Assembly: GCA_003487955.1 (NCBI GenBank)
Contig: DNNJ01000031.1
Span: 441 to 11,304 of the forward strand
Length of the DNA stretch: 10,864 bases
DNA from: Clostridiales bacterium
GTDB taxonomy: Bacteria > Bacillota > Clostridia > Tissierellales > Sedimentibacteraceae
Direction: 5' to 3'
Positions 7,409-10,864 of this stretch are shown here, piece by piece. Each line of letters begins with the position of its first letter. Position 1 is the first letter of the stretch. The position numbers and the translations under genes are program-made. The notes beneath the pieces are model-generated. The model did no database searches. It saw only the letters and a list, made by a program, of their open reading frames with translations, and was not told the origin of the DNA.

Positions 7409-9307
7409 TTAAAATATATTGTTTTTATACTCAATGTACAGTGCCCTTATTTCAGACATTTTTTCATTCATTTGTATTTGTAAATCAGAAGCAATATCAT
7501 AATCTCCTTGAGAAACTGCAGTTTTAATTTTAGTAAATATGCATTTTTTAGTCATGCTGTCCTTCATTAATTTTGTTTTTAAATAAACTATTTTCTCCCA
7601 ATTTACGACATCTAAATCCGTGGCGTGGTCTGATTCGTTGTGAAGTTTCACAAATGTTTTCAACAATACAATATTATCATGAATTATTCTCCCTGCAAGC
7701 TCATTTTTCCACTTTTCCGTGGTGGATACTCTAAAGGAATTAATAATTTCATCTGTAAAAACATCACCTTTTTTCAAAACCTGCTGCTTTATCTCGTTAG
7801 AAGCAAATGCACTAATATTTTCCCATACGGTCGTTGGAGCCTTACCGTAAAGTTTATCTCTTTCTACCTGTGAATAATACTCAAATACATTATATTCACT
7901 TCTGTATTCTCTGAATTTTTCAAGGTAGACTGCATCCTCTCCGTATTTTTTTGATATTTCCTTCTCTAATATTTTACAGTCCATTCCTGCATCTGTTACT
8001 GATACAATGCCATCTAACATCCCCTGGATACCTGCAGCTATAACAAGGTAAGTGTTTGAATATGGATTTGGTGATCTTAATTCAAATCTTACAGCATCTT
8101 TATTGTCAATATTTCTGATAACACCAACGAGAACAGACCGATTTCTCGAAGGTGCATCCTTAGCGCCCCCTAAGGAAGTTACCGTGCACACCGGTGCTTC
8201 AAATCCGGGTTTAAGCCTGTTAAAGGCATCATTGGTAGCAGACACAATGGGATTTATAACTTCGTAATTTTTTAATATGCCCATAAGAGCACCATAACCT
8301 ATTTCACTTAAGTATTCCTCTTTCATATTGCTCGGAGAAAATAAATTTACTTTTTTATTATCTTTAAGTCTTACCGCTACTCCTAAGTGCGTATGCTCTC
8401 CGTTACCTGCAACACCGTCGATGGGTTTGGCTTTGAATAAAACTTCCAACCCGTGATATCTGAATTGGTCTTCTATCAGTTCCTTTACGAAAATTTCATT
8501 ATCAGCTGCCTGTATAGGACTAGAAAATCTCCAATCAATTTCTAACTGCTCCATTACATGGGTTATTCTTCCCTTTGCATCTATTTTATTGGTAATACCT
8601 CCAACTTCCTTATGCGCCATTTCCGGTTTCAAGTCATAGCATTCCAACAAGCCCATTATTTTTTCCAAGACTGTCCTGACAGTTCCCATTGTTCTTTTCC
8701 AATATTGTTCCTTTAATACCTGGGATGCATGAAGCTCCTCAAAATCAGCACTTTGCTCCGGTGTTTTCACCCACATTTCAAGTTCAGTTGCAGCAGTCAA
8801 TACAACCTCATCAATGTCATCATATTTAAATCCTAAGGACTCTGCAATATGAGGAGTATTTTTTAAAACATTGTTTATTTCATTTTTAAAATGAGCTTCT
8901 GCTCTTTTAAGTATTGACCTGGAACAAACCAATTTGTCTTTGTGAATAATAAAAGAGGGAATTTTTAAAGTCCCTACAGGAAGACCATTTTCATCATTAT
9001 AATATTCATAATTATAATCGACAAACCATGTGCAATCACAATCCGGCAGCAAATCAACCCTTGCATCGCTTAACCCGACTATCCCCTGCAATTCAACACT
9101 GGAGCCGTCTGTCTGAATGCCAAACTTAAGCATTTCTTCCATATCTTTTATAAATAATTTGACAGGTATTTTTTCGTCTGTTCCATTTCCGCCTATATCT
9201 ACTCCCATAAAGGACACAAATTGTATTTCATTATGCTCGCATAAAATTTTAGTCAAATTTTCAATATCGTGATATTCAGTCTTTATTGTATAAATCATTT
9301 TGCCCAT
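7409..9307 (-). CDS. Glutamine synthetase, long divergent type I-like form
   Basis: Probably condenses glutamate and ammonia with ATP to glutamine in the cytoplasm. From the chosen ATG the protein has 632 residues, much longer than the usual 440-470 of type I enzymes. Motifs appear in the type I order: TDGSS latch (66-70), metal ligands Glu175 and Glu177 in ATELEMW, HKEVGG (232-237), GNGEHTH (301-307), the flap PGFEAPV with Glu370, NRS...R (389-398), and FELRSPNP (408-415). The catalytic set therefore looks complete. Odd points are an insertion between HKEVGG and GNGEHTH and a helical C-terminal tail of about 200 residues. I do not see the type III signatures, and I see no clear adenylylation-site region. 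The ATG at 9307 has GAGGAG 6 bases upstream; the longer in-frame start at 9409 would read through an intergenic repeat. Its specificity for ammonia is inferred, since relatives that use other amines exist. Confidence 0.85.
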   Translation of the reverse strand: MGKMIYTIKTEYHDIENLTKILCEHNEIQFVSFMGVDIGGNGTDEKIPVKLFIKDMEEMLKFGIQTDGSSVELQGIVGLSDARVDLLPDCDCTWFVDYNYEYYNDENGLPVGTLKIPSFIIHKDKLVCSRSILKRAEAHFKNEINNVLKNTPHIAESLGFKYDDIDEVVLTAATELEMWVKTPEQSADFEELHASQVLKEQYWKRTMGTVRTVLEKIMGLLECYDLKPEMAHKEVGGITNKIDAKGRITHVMEQLEIDWRFSSPIQAADNEIFVKELIEDQFRYHGLEVLFKAKPIDGVAGNGEHTHLGVAVRLKDNKKVNLFSPSNMKEEYLSEIGYGALMGILKNYEVINPIVSATNDAFNRLKPGFEAPVCTVTSLGGAKDAPSRNRSVLVGVIRNIDNKDAVRFELRSPNPYSNTYLVIAAGIQGMLDGIVSVTDAGMDCKILEKEISKKYGEDAVYLEKFREYRSEYNVFEYYSQVERDKLYGKAPTTVWENISAFASNEIKQQVLKKGDVFTDEIINSFRVSTTEKWKNELAGRIIHDNIVLLKTFVKLHNESDHATDLDVVNWEKIVYLKTKLMKDSMTKKCIFTKIKTAVSQGDYDIASDLQIQMNEKMSEIRALYIEYKNNIF

Positions 9308-9330
9308 ATATTTCTCCTCGTTTTTTGTTT

Positions 9331-9388
9331 GGGGACATTCCTCTAAAGCTTTCCCCAAAGAGTCACTCTCTCTTAGAGGTGTGTCCCC
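9331..9388. repeat. Imperfect palindromic intergenic repeat, copy 1
   Basis: Arm GGGGACATTCCTCTA (9331-9345) pairs with TAGAGGTGTGTCCCC (9374-9388) except for a two-base mismatch, TT facing TG, in the middle of the stem. The 28-base interior holds TCCCCAAA (9352-9359), which can pair instead with TTTGGGGA (9328-9335). This suggests a rearranged or composite copy. It lies between the HAD phosphatase and glutamine synthetase genes. Confidence 0.85.
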
Positions 9389-9401
9389 CTTCCTACTATT
9401 T

Positions 9402-9453
9402 GGGGACATTCCTCTACCTCCATAGACTATCCCTATAACAGAGGTGTGTCCCC
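9402..9453. repeat. Imperfect palindromic intergenic repeat, copy 2
   Basis: The left arm GGGGACATTCCTCT (9402-9415) and right arm AGAGGTGTGTCCCC (9440-9453) are identical to those of copy 1 and keep the same two-base mismatch, but the interior differs in length and sequence. The element starts 13 bases after copy 1 and ends 4 bases before the HAD phosphatase stop codon. On the minus strand it could form a hairpin in the transcript after that gene, but it has no U-run and is not a standard terminator. Confidence 0.85.
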
Positions 9454-9457
9454 ATAC

Positions 9458-10090
9458 CTATTTACATATATCTATAAGCTCGGAGGGTTCAAATATTAAA
9501 TAATCCGGTTCATGTTTTTTAAGACTCTCAACTGTATTGTAACCCCATCCTACTGATGCTATATCCATTCCTGCATTTCTTGCAGCAGTTATATCTCTTA
9601 TTTCATCCCCCACATAAAGAAATTTATTTAGGGTTATTTTTGCTTTTTTTACTATTTTCTTCATTTTTGATTCCTTGCCAAACATTCCGGCACTCACAAT
9701 TATATCAAAAACATCAACATTATGTGCTTCTAAAAAAAGCTTAACATTTATTTTAGAATTAGTGGTAATTATTCCTGTTTTTATGCCCATTTCTCGAAGG
9801 GTGCATATAATGTGAAAAATATCAGGTTTGCATAGACTTATATTCTTAATATCTTGAGTTAATAGGGTTTTACCTTTCTTTAACAGAAAAGGCAGATACC
9901 TTTTTTTCAGTTCAATATATGCCATAACTTCCTTAGCATGCATCTTTTTCAGACGACCTAATTCATCCATGGTAATATTTCTTAAATTATATTTTTCTGC
10001 TAATTTTTGATATATAACAAAATTTGCTTCTTCAGTATCGGCTAAAGTTCCATCAAAGTCAAAGATTACATATTTATATTTCACTGACAT
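9458..10090 (-). CDS. HAD-superfamily phosphatase, phosphoglycolate phosphatase-like
   Basis: A cytoplasmic phosphatase of the haloacid dehalogenase superfamily, 210 residues, a normal length for the group. Motif I is DFDGTLAD with nucleophile Asp11 and general acid Asp13. Motif II is the Thr/Ser of GIITTNS (about 104-110). Motif III is a Lys in the KESKMKKIVKKAK stretch. Motif IV is GDEIRD, followed by ITAARNAGM, typical of phosphoglycolate phosphatase-like members. The helical region between motifs I and II (about 17-85) is a C1-type cap, and it determines the substrate. The substrate cannot be told from sequence alone; phosphoglycolate, another small sugar phosphate or a nucleotide are all possible. 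The ATG at 10090 is preceded by AAGGATGG. A strong promoter lies at 10158-10130. Glutamine synthetase lies 150 bases downstream without a clear promoter of its own, so the two may share a transcript. Confidence 0.85.
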   Translation of the reverse strand: MSVKYKYVIFDFDGTLADTEEANFVIYQKLAEKYNLRNITMDELGRLKKMHAKEVMAYIELKKRYLPFLLKKGKTLLTQDIKNISLCKPDIFHIICTLREMGIKTGIITTNSKINVKLFLEAHNVDVFDIIVSAGMFGKESKMKKIVKKAKITLNKFLYVGDEIRDITAARNAGMDIASVGWGYNTVESLKKHEPDYLIFEPSELIDICK

Positions 10091-10119
10091 CCATCCTTAA
10101 TATAAAAATATAAATTTTT

Positions 10120-10239
10120 TTATTTATTAACTATATTATATTTTATTAATTGAGTCAATTTAAAGTTGAAAAAAAACTCCTTGTGGAGTTCTTTTACAAT
10201 GATAATTATTTTGCCGCAGCCTTCCCTAATAAAGTTCAT
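10120..10239 (-). CDS. Possible 39-residue small ORF or leader peptide
   Basis: An ATG at 10239 preceded by GAGGAG (10251-10246) at a 6-base spacing opens a 39-codon frame ending with TAA at 10122-10120. The peptide begins MNFIREGCGKIIIIVKEL and is rich in Ile, Lys and Phe; I recognise no family. In favour are the textbook ribosome binding site and a promoter just upstream (10311-10283). Against it, an intrinsic terminator (10190-10169) falls inside the frame, and the codons after it overlap the next promoter and look like plain AT-rich intergenic DNA. It could be a leader peptide whose translation affects the terminator, a shorter degraded gene, or chance. Confidence 0.35.
   Translation of the reverse strand: MNFIREGCGKIIIIVKELHKEFFFNFKLTQLIKYNIVNK
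10130..10158 (-). promoter_or_regulatory. Sigma-A-type promoter of the HAD phosphatase gene
   Basis: TTGACT at 10158-10153 and TATAGT at 10135-10130 on the minus strand, with a 17-base spacer, each match five of six consensus bases. Transcription would start near 10123, about 33 bases before the ATG at 10090. Confidence 0.72.
10167..10190 (-). terminator. Intrinsic terminator upstream of the HAD phosphatase
   Basis: AACTCC (10190-10185) and GGAGTT (10180-10175) form a 6-bp stem around a 4-base loop. On the minus strand the right arm runs into eight T (10176-10169). It may end transcripts of the right-hand gene or of the short unit that starts at the promoter at 10311-10283. Confidence 0.75.
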
Positions 10240-10282
10240 ATACTGCTCCTCTTTAATAAGGCTGGTTATTACTTCATAACTA

Positions 10283-10311
10283 ATTATATCAAATAAAGCT
10301 TAAAATGTACA
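10283..10311 (-). promoter_or_regulatory. Promoter downstream of the right-edge gene
   Basis: TGTACA at 10311-10306 and a perfect TATAAT at 10288-10283 on the minus strand are separated by 17 bases. The start would be near 10276, giving a transcript of about 110 bases that ends at the terminator at 10190-10169. The early transcript contains a small inverted repeat, GTTAT...ATAAC, at 10281-10266, and then the ribosome binding site of the 39-codon ORF. The -35 box matches only four of six bases. Confidence 0.55.
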
Positions 10312-10314
10312 GTA

Positions 10315-10864
10315 TTAAGTTAATGAAACCTTCGGCGGGTCTGTGGTTTCACCTGTTTTAGGGTTAACAAATGCAAGCCAGTATCCGCTCTCCCCTTTAT
10401 TATCATTATTTGCGTAAGACCAATTCTTGAATCCGGTAACACCTTTATAAGGTTGTTCTTCCTTTGTAAATTCTCCGGGTATTCCATATATAAACTTTGC
10501 AATTTCATCTTTTTCCTTGTAGATACCAAAAATATAATGCCCGTATTTTTTCATGAGACTTGCGCAGGTAGTCACACGATTTGACATGGGATACGGATAA
10601 TATGTGCTTACTATTTGATTATAATAGGGCAATATTCCGTTTTTTATGCCCATTTCATCATAAGGAATATACCACCATTTGAAATTTTTTAACTTAACTG
10701 ACAAAGGTTCAACTTCTTTAAAATCTCTTAAAGTTCTATACAGTTTCTCATCAAATCTGTTTCTGTAGCCTTGATTAGAAACATCATCCTTATTTAATTT
10801 TTCGGGAGTCTCCTCGGCTTCTTCATTATCTTCCTTTATTGCTTCTTTTATTTCTTCTTTTATT
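10315..10864 (-). CDS. Uncharacterised protein, C-terminal part (5' end outside window)
   Basis: The frame is open from the right edge to TAA at 10317-10315, giving about 182 residues, so this is the 3' part of a longer gene. The visible N-terminal side is a charged linker rich in Glu, Lys and Ile. A compact domain of about 140 residues follows: FDEKLYRTLRDF, FKWWYIPYDE, GILPYYNQI, STYYPYP, KKYGHYIFGIYKE, YGIPGEF, GVTGFKNW and GYWLAFVNPKTGE. I recall C-terminal domains with this GHYIFGI / YGIPG / GYWL...D/NP-TG pattern at the ends of uncharacterised clostridial proteins, some thought to be linked to sporulation, but I cannot assign a name or function. A shorter internal start (TTG at 10704) has no ribosome binding site and would split the domain, so I reject it. 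Confidence 0.8.
   Translation of the reverse strand, partial: IKEEIKEAIKEDNEEAEETPEKLNKDDVSNQGYRNRFDEKLYRTLRDFKEVEPLSVKLKNFKWWYIPYDEMGIKNGILPYYNQIVSTYYPYPMSNRVTTCASLMKKYGHYIFGIYKEKDEIAKFIYGIPGEFTKEEQPYKGVTGFKNWSYANNDNKGESGYWLAFVNPKTGETTDPPKVSLT

Noticed and set aside
9308..9409. A 34-residue N-terminal extension of the glutamine synthetase, starting at 9409
   Set aside because: The extension reads through palindromic repeat copy 1, has no ribosome binding site, and precedes a well-placed ATG at 9307 with GAGGAG 6 bases upstream.
9331..9453. CRISPR-like array from the repeated GGGGACA arms
   Set aside because: There are only two units, each is an imperfect palindrome with its own loop, there is no regular spacer pattern, and no cas gene is present.
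10320..10529. A second minus-strand 69-codon ORF overlapping the right-edge gene
   Set aside because: It is out of frame with the longer conserved-looking domain and has no ribosome binding site or recognisable motif.

Overview
The window reads as a chromosomal segment of a low-GC Gram-positive anaerobe, most likely class Clostridia or Tissierellia. This rests on the AT-rich composition, strong AGGAGG-type ribosome binding sites, short U-tailed terminators and the protein families present. I cannot name a genus. Every gene I support lies on the minus strand, so transcription runs from high to low coordinates. Both window edges cut a gene.

In transcription order: (i) 10864-10315, the 3' end of an uncharacterised protein with a Glu/Lys-rich stretch followed by a compact aromatic, Gly-rich C-terminal domain. 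(ii) 10311-10120, a promoter, a well-formed ribosome binding site and a 39-codon ORF that contains an intrinsic terminator. (iii) 10090-9458, a HAD-family phosphatase with its own promoter. (iv) 9453-9331, two tandem imperfect palindromes of a GGGGACA...TGTCCCC intergenic repeat. (v) 9307-7409, a long-form glutamine synthetase. (vi) 7362-7171, a sigma-A promoter and a roughly 157-nt structured leader, followed by an NhaC-family Na+/H+ antiporter (7170-5671) ending in a strong terminator. (vii) 5591-3507, a TPR-GAF-GGDEF diguanylate cyclase with an intact catalytic motif and inhibitory site, ending in a hairpin terminator. (viii) 3379-1, the phosphate-uptake operon pstS-pstC-pstA-pstB. Its genes overlap or are tightly spaced, and pstB loses only its last few codons at the left edge.

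The pst genes form one functional unit: PstS binds phosphate outside the membrane, PstC and PstA form the channel, and PstB powers it. Two TTTACA hexamers spaced as in a Pho box lie upstream of pstS. The other genes appear to be separate transcription units, or short read-through units (HAD phosphatase with glutamine synthetase), for nitrogen assimilation, ion homeostasis and c-di-GMP signalling.

Three observations stand out. PstS has its two halves in the reverse of the usual order, which looks like a circular permutation. The nhaC leader holds two crossing complementary segments, as in a pseudoknot or a switch. A small ORF or attenuator-like element sits between the first two genes. I see no CRISPR array, prophage, transposase, rRNA or tRNA gene. 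No gene-free stretch exceeds 300 bases; the two longest (7171-7408 and 10091-10314) are described under their regulatory features.
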